A stretch of 8,341 bases of DNA from a bacterium. GTDB taxonomy: Bacteria > Desulfobacterota > GWC2-55-46 > DRQE01. Shown piece after piece: positions 1-6,536 of this stretch. Each line of letters starts with the position of its first letter. Positions within the stretch are counted from its first letter, which is position 1. The stretch lies in NCBI GenBank assembly GCA_027017505.1, contig JALUQR010000182.1, positions 1 to 8,341 of the forward strand, given 5' to 3'. Both the position numbers and the translations under genes were made by a program. The notes beneath the pieces were generated by a model. That model had not been told where the DNA came from. It ran no database searches and saw only the letters and a list, made by a program, of their open reading frames with translations.

Positions 1-1
1 G

Positions 2-1309
2 ATAAGGTCTGATGCAGGGGTTAATGCCAGAATATGGCAGAAGATGGGTGGAACGATAAGGAAGATATCAGGCCCCGCACACATAGACAGTGCAATTGCA
101 GAGCTCAAGCACTCGCATGTTGTGGTGGATGCCATCTTTGGCACAGGGCTCAGCAGTCCTGTAAGGGGTGTGTATGCGGATATGATAGATACGATTAATC
201 TACTTTCCAGGCCTGTTGTTGCGGTGGATGTGCCCTCTGGCATAGATGCAACAACAGGAAGGGTGCTTGGAAGGGCTGTAAGGGCACGGCTGACCGTTAC
301 CATGGGCATGCCAAAGATAGGGCTTTACCTTTATCCCGGAAGGGAGTACGCAGGAAGGGTGGAGGTTGCAGACATAGGCATGCCAGAGAAGGTCCTGCAG
401 GCAGACACCGTAAAGTGCCATCTTGTGGATGCAGAGATGGTCAGAGATATATTCAGGCCCAGGCCTGCTGACAGCCACAAGGGAACATTTGGACACATGC
501 TCGTTGTGGGAGGCTCACCAGGAAAGACAGGGGCGGTGTACATGAGTGGCATAAGCGGACTGCGTGCAGGTGCAGGGCTTGTAACCGTTGCAGTGCCAGA
601 GAGTCTCCACGGGATAATGGAGCTCAAGACCACAGAGGTTATGACACACCCACTTCCAGAGGATGCACCAGGGGTGGTGGGAAAAAAGGCCATAGAGGAA
701 CTTGAAAGAGTCTGTGAGGGAAAAAGTGTGCTTCTTATAGGCCCCGGGCTTGGTACAGACAGGCGAACCGCCATTTTCCTTAAAGAGGCACTCCGTATAT
801 GCAGAGAAAGGGGAATGAACACCGTGATAGATGCGGACGGGCTGAACCTGCTTGCAGGGATACGGGCTGAAATGAAAAAGTTCAGCGAAGATGGGGTAGA
901 TGTGGTGCTCACCCCGCACCCTGGTGAGATGGCAAGACTTATGAATGTGGATACGGCAACCATACAGCAGGACCGCCCGGGCTGGGCAAAGAAGCTTTCA
1001 GACAGGACACGCTGTGTGGTGGTACTTAAAGGGGCAGGCACGATTATCGCAGGCGATGGAGAGCTCTTTGTAAACCCCACGGGCAATCCAGCCCTTGCAA
1101 CCGCTGGCACAGGCGATGTGCTCTCAGGTCTTATAGCAGGGTTCATCTCACAGGGTATAAGAGCGGTTCAGTCAGCAGTGGCAGGCACCTACATACACGG
1201 TGTGTGCGCGGACAGATTCATGGAGCTTTACGGCGACAGGGGCATGATAGCAACAGACCTCCTGAAAGAACTGCCAGGGGTTCTAAACTCCTTCGTTAGG
1301 AAAGATTGA
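2..1309 (+). CDS. nnr: Bifunctional NAD(P)H-hydrate epimerase / ADP-dependent NAD(P)H-hydrate dehydratase (5' partial)
   Basis: This repairs hydrated NAD(P)H: the N-terminal epimerase domain (NnrE, YjeF_N) interconverts R- and S-NAD(P)HX, and the C-terminal ribokinase-like domain (NnrD) dehydrates the S form using ADP. The frame is open to the left edge and the codons before the first ATG (position 44) read as normal NnrE sequence, so that ATG is internal and the true start lies outside the window. Visible NnrE motifs are VVVDAIFGTGL (from about 119) and VVAVDVPSGID (from about 218). The NnrD part starts near 480 with GTFGHMLVVGG, followed by LIGPGLGTD, VIDADGLNLL, VLTPHPGEM and NPALATAGTGDVLSG; the Asp of GTGD (1115-1117) is the expected catalytic base. 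About 435 codons are visible. Full-length fusions run near 500 residues, so roughly 70-90 are missing. The stop overlaps the start of tsaE. Function is confident from the motifs. Confidence 0.95.
   Translation: MRSDAGVNARIWQKMGGTIRKISGPAHIDSAIAELKHSHVVVDAIFGTGLSSPVRGVYADMIDTINLLSRPVVAVDVPSGIDATTGRVLGRAVRARLTVTMGMPKIGLYLYPGREYAGRVEVADIGMPEKVLQADTVKCHLVDAEMVRDIFRPRPADSHKGTFGHMLVVGGSPGKTGAVYMSGISGLRAGAGLVTVAVPESLHGIMELKTTEVMTHPLPEDAPGVVGKKAIEELERVCEGKSVLLIGPGLGTDRRTAIFLKEALRICRERGMNTVIDADGLNLLAGIRAEMKKFSEDGVDVVLTPHPGEMARLMNVDTATIQQDRPGWAKKLSDRTRCVVVLKGAGTIIAGDGELFVNPTGNPALATAGTGDVLSGLIAGFISQGIRAVQSAVAGTYIHGVCADRFMELYGDRGMIATDLLKELPGVLNSFVRKD
1298..1308 (+). promoter_or_regulatory. Ribosome binding site and TTG start of tsaE
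   Basis: AGGAAAG at 1298-1304 sits just before the TTG at 1306-1308. A TAG in the same frame at 1297-1299 rules out any earlier start, and the next in-frame start codon would remove the N-terminal helix before the P-loop. TTG is therefore the only sensible start. It overlaps the nnr stop TGA by three bases (TTGA), suggesting translational coupling. Confidence 0.6.
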
Positions 1310-1731
1310 AACAGATACTGTACACAGAAAGCGAGCAGGAGACAGAAAAGTTCGGCAGAACACTCGCAGAGAAACTCAGGGAAGGCTCTGTGGTAGCCCT
1401 CTGTGGAGAGCTTGGCACAGGAAAGACAACCCTTGTAAGGGGTATAGCAAGAGGGCTGGGTGTTAAGGGATATGTTAAAAGCCCGAGCTTTACCATAGTG
1501 CACATATACAGAGGAGGTAGACTGCCCCTCTACCACATAGACCTCTACAGGGTGGAACCAGATGAACTCTCTACCATAGAGTTTGAGGAATATGTGTGGT
1601 CTCAGGGTGTCTGTGTGATAGAATGGGCAGAGAAGATGAAACACCTTCTGCCAGAGAATACCATTTACATACACATAACCCATGAGGGAGAAAACAGAAG
1701 AAAAATAGAACTGAGAAATGGAGGGCTTTAA
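1306..1731 (+). CDS. tsaE: tRNA threonylcarbamoyladenosine biosynthesis ATPase TsaE
   Basis: TsaE (YjeE) is the small cytoplasmic ATPase that works with TsaB and TsaD, after TsaC, to make the t6A37 modification of ANN-decoding tRNAs in bacteria. The 141-residue length is normal for the family. The Walker A P-loop GELGTGKTT lies at residues 34-42, with K40 and T41. SPSFTIVHIY (59-68) is the family switch region. HIDLYRV (77-83) carries the conserved Asp79, and VIEWAEKM holds the conserved E106-W107 pair. Translation starts at TTG. The gene overlaps nnr by four bases, and lpdA follows after three. Adjacency of nnr and tsaE is common in bacteria; it probably reflects shared expression rather than a shared pathway. 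TsaE is not found in archaea, so it is the best taxonomic marker in the window. Confidence 0.95.
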   Translation: MKQILYTESEQETEKFGRTLAEKLREGSVVALCGELGTGKTTLVRGIARGLGVKGYVKSPSFTIVHIYRGGRLPLYHIDLYRVEPDELSTIEFEEYVWSQGVCVIEWAEKMKHLLPENTIYIHITHEGENRRKIELRNGGL

Positions 1732-1734
1732 AAG

Positions 1735-3135
1735 ATGAGAGAGTTTGACCTTGTTGTGATAGGTGGTGGGCCTGGTGGATACACCGCTTCTATAAGGGCC
1801 TCACAGAAAGGGGCACTTGTGGGACTCGTGGAAAGAGACAGTGTTGGTGGAACATGCCTTAACAGAGGATGCATACCCACAAAGGCACTCTATTACTCTG
1901 CAAAGAACCTTCTTGCAACAAAGAAGGCAGAAAGGTTCGGCATAAAGGTAAGTGAGGTGGAGTTTGACCTCTCGGAGGCTGTAAGAAGAAAAAACGATGT
2001 TGTGGCAAGGCTTGTGGCTGGTATAGAGCAACTGCTCAGGGCAAACCGCATAGAGCTTATAAGGGGCAACGGCTTTATAGAGGCAGAGGGAAGGGTAAGG
2101 GTGGAAAAAAGGGATGGCACAGTTGAGGTCATTGGTGCCAGGTCAATAATAATAGCCACGGGCTCTGAGCCAGCACTCATACCAGCGTTCAGTATAGATG
2201 GCACAAATGTTATAACCTCCACAGAGGCACTGGAGCTTAAAAGGGTGCCAGAAAGCCTCCTCATAATAGGCGGGGGTGTGATGGGCTGTGAGTTTGCAAA
2301 CATATTCTCTGCCTTCGGCAGTACCGTAAAGATTGTGGAGATACTTCCACGCATACTCTCCACAGAAGACCCCCAGGTGGTAAGGGTTGTGGAAAGGGTG
2401 TTCAAAAAAAGGGGTGTGGAGATCTTCACAGATACGGGTGTTGAGGAGATAAACATAGCCGATGAGGGCAGGGTGGAAACCCGCCTTACAGACGGAAGAA
2501 CCATAACAACAGAGAAGGTGCTCGTTACCATAGGCAGAAGCTTCAATTCCTCTGGCATAGGGCTTGAGAATGTGGGTGTGAAGACAGATGAGAAGGGAAG
2601 GATAGAGGTTAACTCAAGGATGGAAACAAGCGCCAGGGGTGTGTACGCAATAGGCGATGTTACAGGTGGAATGCTACTTGCCCATGTGGCATCAAAGGAA
2701 GCGATTGTCGCAGTGGAGAATGCCCTTGGCCATCCGCAGGAGATGGACTACTCTGTAATACCTGTGGGTATATTCACAGAGCCAGAGATAGCAAGCGTTG
2801 GTATGCGTGAGAAGGATGCAAAGGAAAAGGAGATGGAGGTGAAGGTGGGCAGGTTCCCCTATGGAGCAAGTGGCAAGGCACTCACCATGGATGAACCAGA
2901 TGGATTCGTCCAGATAGTTGCAGATGCGGTAACAGACAGGGTGCTCGGAGCAACCATAGTGGGAGCCCACGCAACAGACCTTATAGGAGAGCTTGCGGTG
3001 GCCATAAGACAGGGTGCAAAAACAACAGACATTGCAGACACAGTGCACGCACATCCCACCCTGCCAGAGCTCGTCATGGAGGCAGCAGAGGATGTGCACG
3101 GTATGGCAATACACAAGGCGGTAAGGAGGAGATAA
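1735..3135 (+). CDS. lpdA: Dihydrolipoyl dehydrogenase (E3)
   Basis: This cytoplasmic FAD flavoenzyme reoxidises dihydrolipoyl groups on 2-oxoacid dehydrogenase E2 subunits or on glycine-cleavage H protein, reducing NAD+. At 466 residues it is full length. The N-terminal FAD Rossmann motif is GGGPGG (10-15). The redox-active disulfide motif GGTCLNRGCIPTK has C41 and C46. The NAD-binding motif GGGVMG is at 179-184, and the second FAD contact YAIGDVTGG has D308. The C-terminal dimer interface ends with HAHPTLPE, giving the catalytic H440-E445 pair. All active-site residues of a true E3 are present, which argues against a mercuric or other non-lipoyl reductase. GGAGGG at 1720-1725 lies nine bases before the ATG. 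No E1, E2, lipoyl or glycine-cleavage gene is visible, so the partner complex cannot be named. Confidence 0.95.
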   Translation: MREFDLVVIGGGPGGYTASIRASQKGALVGLVERDSVGGTCLNRGCIPTKALYYSAKNLLATKKAERFGIKVSEVEFDLSEAVRRKNDVVARLVAGIEQLLRANRIELIRGNGFIEAEGRVRVEKRDGTVEVIGARSIIIATGSEPALIPAFSIDGTNVITSTEALELKRVPESLLIIGGGVMGCEFANIFSAFGSTVKIVEILPRILSTEDPQVVRVVERVFKKRGVEIFTDTGVEEINIADEGRVETRLTDGRTITTEKVLVTIGRSFNSSGIGLENVGVKTDEKGRIEVNSRMETSARGVYAIGDVTGGMLLAHVASKEAIVAVENALGHPQEMDYSVIPVGIFTEPEIASVGMREKDAKEKEMEVKVGRFPYGASGKALTMDEPDGFVQIVADAVTDRVLGATIVGAHATDLIGELAVAIRQGAKTTDIADTVHAHPTLPELVMEAAEDVHGMAIHKAVRRR

Positions 3136-3145
3136 AAGAGAAGTG
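3124..3145 (+). promoter_or_regulatory. Ribosome binding site and GTG start of lysC
   Basis: AGGAGGA at 3124-3130, inside the last codons of lpdA, is a strong Shine-Dalgarno sequence about 12 bases before the GTG at 3143. The spacing is somewhat long, but the protein N-terminus that results fits the aspartate kinase family and there is no ATG nearby in frame. Confidence 0.5.
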
Positions 3146-4378
3146 GCCATTGTGGTGCAGAAATATGGGGGAACCAGTGTGGGTTCCATAGAACGCATAA
3201 AGAATGTGGCAAAAAGGGTCATAAAGGCACGCACCAGTGGAAAGGAAGTGGTGGTGGTTGTCTCTGCAATGGCAGGTGAGACAGATCGCCTCATAGGACT
3301 TATAAAGGAGATAACCGATGACCCTCCACCAAGAGAATACGACATGGTGGTTTCAGCAGGAGAACAGGTAAGTGCAGGGCTTCTTGCCATAACACTCTGC
3401 AATATGGGATGCAGGGCAAAGGCACTGCTTGCATACCAGATACCCATAATAACTGACTCAAGACACACCTCTGCAAGAATAGAGAGGATAAACACCGAGA
3501 GCATCTTGAAGGAGCTTGAAAAGGGCTATGTGGTGGTGATAGCAGGTTTTCAGGGTGTGGACAGAGCAGGCAACATAACCACCCTTGGCAGGGGTGGCTC
3601 AGATACCTCTGCTGTTGCACTGGCATCTGCACTGGGTGCAGAACTGTGCGAGATATACACAGATGTGGACGGCATCTACACCACAGACCCCTCCATATAC
3701 GAGAAGGCTCGAAAGCTGAAAAAGATAAGCTACGATGAGATGCTCGAGATGGCAAGCCTTGGAGCAAAGGTACTGCAGACAAGGTCTGTGGAGTTTGCCA
3801 AAAAATACAATGTAAGGCTTCTTGTAAGGTCATCGTTCAGGGATGTGGAAGGAACCCTTGTATGCAAGGAGGATGAAGAGATGGAAAAGGTGGTGGTTTC
3901 AGGTGTAACATACAATAAGGATGAGGCAAAGATATCGGTTGTAAGGGTGCCTGATAAACCTGGCATCGCAGCCCGAATATTCAGACCCCTCACAGAAGAG
4001 GGCATAAATGTGGACATGATAGTGCAGAACATAAGCCACGATGGGTTCACAGACCTTACATTCACCGTCTCGGAGAAGGACTTTAAAAGGGCCTTCGAGC
4101 TTGTAAAAAGGGTGGCCCAGGAGATAGGGGCAAAGGATGTAGAGGGCGATACCTCCATAGCAAAGGTCTCCATAGTGGGTGCTGGCATGCGAAGTCACGC
4201 AGGTGTGGCAAGCAGGATGTTCGAGACCCTGGCAAAGGAGGGCATAAATATACAGATGATTTCCACCTCGGAGATAAAGATATCCTGTGTGGTGGATGTT
4301 AAATACACAGAGCTCGCCGTAAGGGTGCTTCACGATGCCTTCGGGCTCGAAGAAGAAGAGGTGAAGGAAGAAAAATGA
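3143..4378 (+). CDS. lysC: Aspartate kinase with tandem ACT domains
   Basis: This monofunctional aspartokinase phosphorylates L-aspartate with ATP, the first committed step to lysine (and diaminopimelate), threonine and methionine. The 411-residue length is typical of the bacterial single-domain enzyme. The amino-acid kinase domain occupies about residues 1-245, with KYGGTSVG at 7-14 and TTLGRGGSDTSA from residue 146 (nucleotide and Asp binding), then TDVDGIYTTDP. Two ACT domains follow, at about 263-335 (SVVRVPDKPGIAARIF) and 342-411 (VSIVGAGMRSHAGVASRMF). They imply allosteric feedback by lysine and/or threonine, though which one cannot be read from the sequence. The GTG start gives the usual N-terminus MAIVVQKYGGTSV. 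The gene follows lpdA by seven bases and its stop overlaps the cimA ATG (ATGA), so the two are probably coupled. Confidence 0.96.
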   Translation: MAIVVQKYGGTSVGSIERIKNVAKRVIKARTSGKEVVVVVSAMAGETDRLIGLIKEITDDPPPREYDMVVSAGEQVSAGLLAITLCNMGCRAKALLAYQIPIITDSRHTSARIERINTESILKELEKGYVVVIAGFQGVDRAGNITTLGRGGSDTSAVALASALGAELCEIYTDVDGIYTTDPSIYEKARKLKKISYDEMLEMASLGAKVLQTRSVEFAKKYNVRLLVRSSFRDVEGTLVCKEDEEMEKVVVSGVTYNKDEAKISVVRVPDKPGIAARIFRPLTEEGINVDMIVQNISHDGFTDLTFTVSEKDFKRAFELVKRVAQEIGAKDVEGDTSIAKVSIVGAGMRSHAGVASRMFETLAKEGINIQMISTSEIKISCVVDVKYTELAVRVLHDAFGLEEEEVKEEK

Positions 4379-5982
4379 AGGAGAAGGAAACACACACAAC
4401 CGTTGAGCTCTATGATACAACCCTCAGGGACGGCACGCAGGCAGAGGATGTAAGTTTTTCCGTTGAGGATAAGATAAGGATAGTGAGGGCACTCGATGAG
4501 CTGGGTATACACTACATCGAGGGAGGCTGGCCTGGAAGCAACCCCAAGGATGTGGAATTCTTCAGGGCTGTGAAGAAGGAAAAACTCAAACACTCAAGGG
4601 TGGTTGCCTTTGGCTCAACGAGAAGGGCAGGCAGGAGACCCAGTGAGGACGCAAATCTCAAGAGCCTTCTTAAGGTTGGAACCCCCTGTGTGACCATATT
4701 TGGAAAGACCTGGAAGTTCCATGTAACAAGGGCACTGAGGGTAAGCCTTGAGGAAAATCTCGAGATGATACACGACTCCGTGAGATACCTTAAGAGAAGG
4801 GTGGACAGGGTCTTCTACGATGCGGAACACTTCTTCGATGGCTACAGGGATGACCCCCACTATGCCCTTGAAACCCTCAGGGCAGCACAGGCAGGCGGAG
4901 CAGATTGTATAGTGCTGTGTGATACCAACGGTGGCACCCTTCCGTTCGATATAGCCAGAATGGTAAGGGAGGTCAGGGACGCAATAGATGTGCCCCTGGG
5001 AATTCACGCCCACAATGATTCAGACACCGCGGTTGCAAACTCCCTTGTCGCAGTAAGAGAGGGTGTGCGCCATGTGCAGGGCACCATAAACGGATTCGGC
5101 GAAAGATGCGGTAACGCAGACCTGTGCAGTATCATTCCCGCACTCAAGTTCAAGATGGGATTCGATTGCATACCAGAGGAGAACATAAAGAGACTCAGAG
5201 AGACATCACGCTTTCTCTACGAGCTTGCAAACCTGCCACACCAGAAACACCAGCCCTATGTGGGAGACAGTGCCTTCGCACACAAGGGCGGAGTGCATGT
5301 AAGTGCGGTGCTGAAAAGCCCTGAAACATACGAGCACATAAGACCCGAGCTTGTGGGAAACACCCAGAGGGTGCTGGTCTCAGACCTCTCTGGCAGGTCA
5401 AACATACTGTATAAGGCACAGCAGTACGGGCTTGACCTTAAAAGCGATTCCCCTGTGGTAAAAAAGATACTCAGAGAACTGAAAGAGCTCGAGCACGAGG
5501 GCTTCCAGTACGAGGGCGCAGAGGCAAGCTTCGAGCTTCTCATACAGGAGGCACTCAAAAAAAGACAGAAGTACTTTAAACTCCACGGATTCCGCGTGAT
5601 AGACGAGAAGAAACAGGAAGGCATACCACCGTATTCAGAGGCAACCATAAAACTTGAGGTGGGCAGTGTGGTGGAACACACCGCTGCAGAGGGAAACGGA
5701 CCTGTAAATGCCCTCGATAAGGCACTGAGAAAGGCTCTCGAAAGGTTCTATCCATCGCTTAAAGAGGTGAGGCTTCTGGACTTCAAGGTAAGGGTTATAG
5801 GTGGAAAGAAGGGTACCGCTGCAAAGGTAAGGGTGCTGGTGGAATCAGGAGACGGAACAGATAAGTGGGGAACAGTGGGAGTCTCGGAGAATGTGATAGA
5901 GGCAAGCTGGCAGGCACTTGTGGAAAGCCTGGAATACAAACTCTACAAGGATAAGAAGAGAAGGAAAGATGCAAAGGGTTAG
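4375..5982 (+). CDS. cimA: (R)-citramalate synthase
   Basis: This condenses pyruvate and acetyl-CoA to (R)-citramalate, starting the threonine-independent route to 2-oxobutyrate and isoleucine. The 535-residue length and the sequence fit the long CimA family (TIGR00977 type) rather than 2-isopropylmalate synthase. The HMGL-like TIM barrel (about 8-280) has YDTTLRDGTQ with R18 and D19, EGGWPGSNPKD (family typical), the metal-binding HAHND with H211 and H213, and NGFGERCGN from residue 239. FAHKGGVHVSAV follows in the linker region. The C-terminal part (about 395-520) resembles the LeuA allosteric dimer domain, so isoleucine feedback is likely but not shown. The end is strongly basic (KDKKRRKDAKG). 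AAGGAAG at 4364-4370 precedes the ATG, which overlaps the lysC stop. A homocitrate or isopropylmalate role is less likely. Confidence 0.94.
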   Translation: MKEKETHTTVELYDTTLRDGTQAEDVSFSVEDKIRIVRALDELGIHYIEGGWPGSNPKDVEFFRAVKKEKLKHSRVVAFGSTRRAGRRPSEDANLKSLLKVGTPCVTIFGKTWKFHVTRALRVSLEENLEMIHDSVRYLKRRVDRVFYDAEHFFDGYRDDPHYALETLRAAQAGGADCIVLCDTNGGTLPFDIARMVREVRDAIDVPLGIHAHNDSDTAVANSLVAVREGVRHVQGTINGFGERCGNADLCSIIPALKFKMGFDCIPEENIKRLRETSRFLYELANLPHQKHQPYVGDSAFAHKGGVHVSAVLKSPETYEHIRPELVGNTQRVLVSDLSGRSNILYKAQQYGLDLKSDSPVVKKILRELKELEHEGFQYEGAEASFELLIQEALKKRQKYFKLHGFRVIDEKKQEGIPPYSEATIKLEVGSVVEHTAAEGNGPVNALDKALRKALERFYPSLKEVRLLDFKVRVIGGKKGTAAKVRVLVESGDGTDKWGTVGVSENVIEASWQALVESLEYKLYKDKKRRKDAKG

Positions 5983-6148
5983 GAATGCCACAGGGCCCGG
6001 GGTATTCCTCCTTCTGGCACTTCTCATGCTCCTGGTGTTTCTGTGGAAGAACCACCACATCCTTTCAGAAAACACCACAAAACACCCATCAGCAGAAGAA
6101 CAGGACCCCGCTGTGACAGGCTCCATAGAGTTTGAGACCTTAAGATAA
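5969..6148 (+). CDS. Small single-pass membrane protein of unknown function
   Basis: I do not recognise this 59-residue protein. It has a short basic N-terminus (MQRVRN), one hydrophobic segment at about residues 12-26 (VFLLLALLMLLVFLW), and a polar, acidic tail ending GSIEFETLR. It has no lipobox cysteine and no obvious signal-peptidase site, so an N-in membrane anchor with the tail outside is the simplest reading. The ATG at 5969 is preferred because GAAGAGAAGGAAAG lies just before it. An upstream in-frame ATG at 5918 would overlap cimA by 65 bases and put a charged stretch ahead of the membrane helix. The chosen start overlaps cimA by 14 bases in another frame, suggesting co-translation as the last gene of the biosynthetic operon. 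Codon use (ATA, AGG, AGA) resembles the neighbours. A chance ORF cannot be excluded. Confidence 0.6.
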   Translation: MQRVRNATGPGVFLLLALLMLLVFLWKNHHILSENTTKHPSAEEQDPAVTGSIEFETLR

Positions 6149-6149
6149 C

Positions 6150-6180
6150 AGGGGACTGGCCAGAAAACAAAACATCCCCT
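6150..6180 (+). terminator. Weak inverted repeat between the two gene clusters
   Basis: AGGGGA (6150-6155) can pair with TCCCCT (6175-6180) across a 19-base loop. The perfect 8-base palindrome CTGGCCAG (6156-6163) lies in the loop directly next to the left arm. The position, just after the small ORF and before the ATPase genes, suits a transcription end or an operator. There is no T-tract after the hairpin, so a standard intrinsic terminator is doubtful. Confidence 0.3.
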
Positions 6181-6195
6181 ATATTATAAATAAAC
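6181..6195 (+). promoter_or_regulatory. Possible promoter -10 region for the V-type ATPase operon
   Basis: ATATTATAAATAAA is the only clearly AT-rich run in this gap; it contains TATTAT (6182-6187) and TATAAA (6185-6190), either of which could act as a -10 box about 20-25 bases before the ATPase start. I find no convincing -35 hexamer 16-18 bases upstream, so this is a suggestion from position and composition only. Confidence 0.3.
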
Positions 6196-6212
6196 AGACA
6201 GGATGATAACCC

Positions 6213-6536
6213 ATGGCAGAGGACATAATAGAGATACTCAAGAAGAAGGAAGAAGAGGTGGAAACACTCCTTGAAGAGGCCCGCAGAGAGGCTGAAAGAA
6301 TAAAAAAATCTGCTATAGTCAGGGCAGAAAGACTCAGAGAGGAAGAACTCAAGAAGGCAAAAGAAGAGATAGAGGAACTCAAAAAAGAGCTGGAAAAGAC
6401 CATAGAGGAAAAGACCCGCAGGATAGTACTATCAGCAGAGAAGAAAAGGGAAGAAATCAAAAGATACGCAGAAAAGGGCAGAGAAGAGGCCATAAAGGTG
6501 ATAACAAGGATGCTTCTTCCAGAAAGAAGGCAATGA
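6213..6536 (+). CDS. ahaH: V/A-type ATPase peripheral-stalk subunit H (subunit G in bacterial naming)
   Basis: This 107-residue protein is almost entirely a charged coiled coil of Glu, Lys and Arg heptads with no membrane segment. It has an N-terminal MAEDIIEILKKKEEEVETLL, a long run of EEARREAERI-type repeats, and a C-terminal GREEAIKVITRMLLP. Length, composition and position directly before subunit I match the archaeal AhaH / bacterial V-ATPase G subunit. That subunit pairs with subunit E to form the peripheral stalks, which stop the catalytic A3B3 head from turning with the rotor. AGGATGAT at 6200-6207 lies about five bases before the ATG. The stop overlaps the next gene's start (ATGA). 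Low-complexity coiled coils resemble one another, so the identification depends mainly on the neighbouring subunit I. Confidence 0.85.
   Translation: MAEDIIEILKKKEEEVETLLEEARREAERIKKSAIVRAERLREEELKKAKEEIEELKKELEKTIEEKTRRIVLSAEKKREEIKRYAEKGREEAIKVITRMLLPERRQ

Noticed and set aside
331..1146. Long antisense open frame (271 codons) opposite nnr
   Set aside because: It is rich in Ser, Pro and Thr with no family motif and mirrors the codon pattern of the clear nnr gene on the other strand.
2692..3504. Long antisense open frame (270 codons) across the lpdA-lysC junction
   Set aside because: Composition is Cys-, His- and Ser-rich without recognisable domains, and both sense genes have complete catalytic motifs.
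5124..5324. Second open frame on the + strand inside cimA (66 codons)
   Set aside because: CimA is intact in its own frame through this region and includes conserved motifs; the alternative product has no recognisable features or good ribosome binding site.
6150..6180. Riboswitch or structured RNA upstream of the ATPase genes
   Set aside because: The gap is only 64 bases with one six-base-pair stem and a large loop, too little structure to support a known riboswitch.
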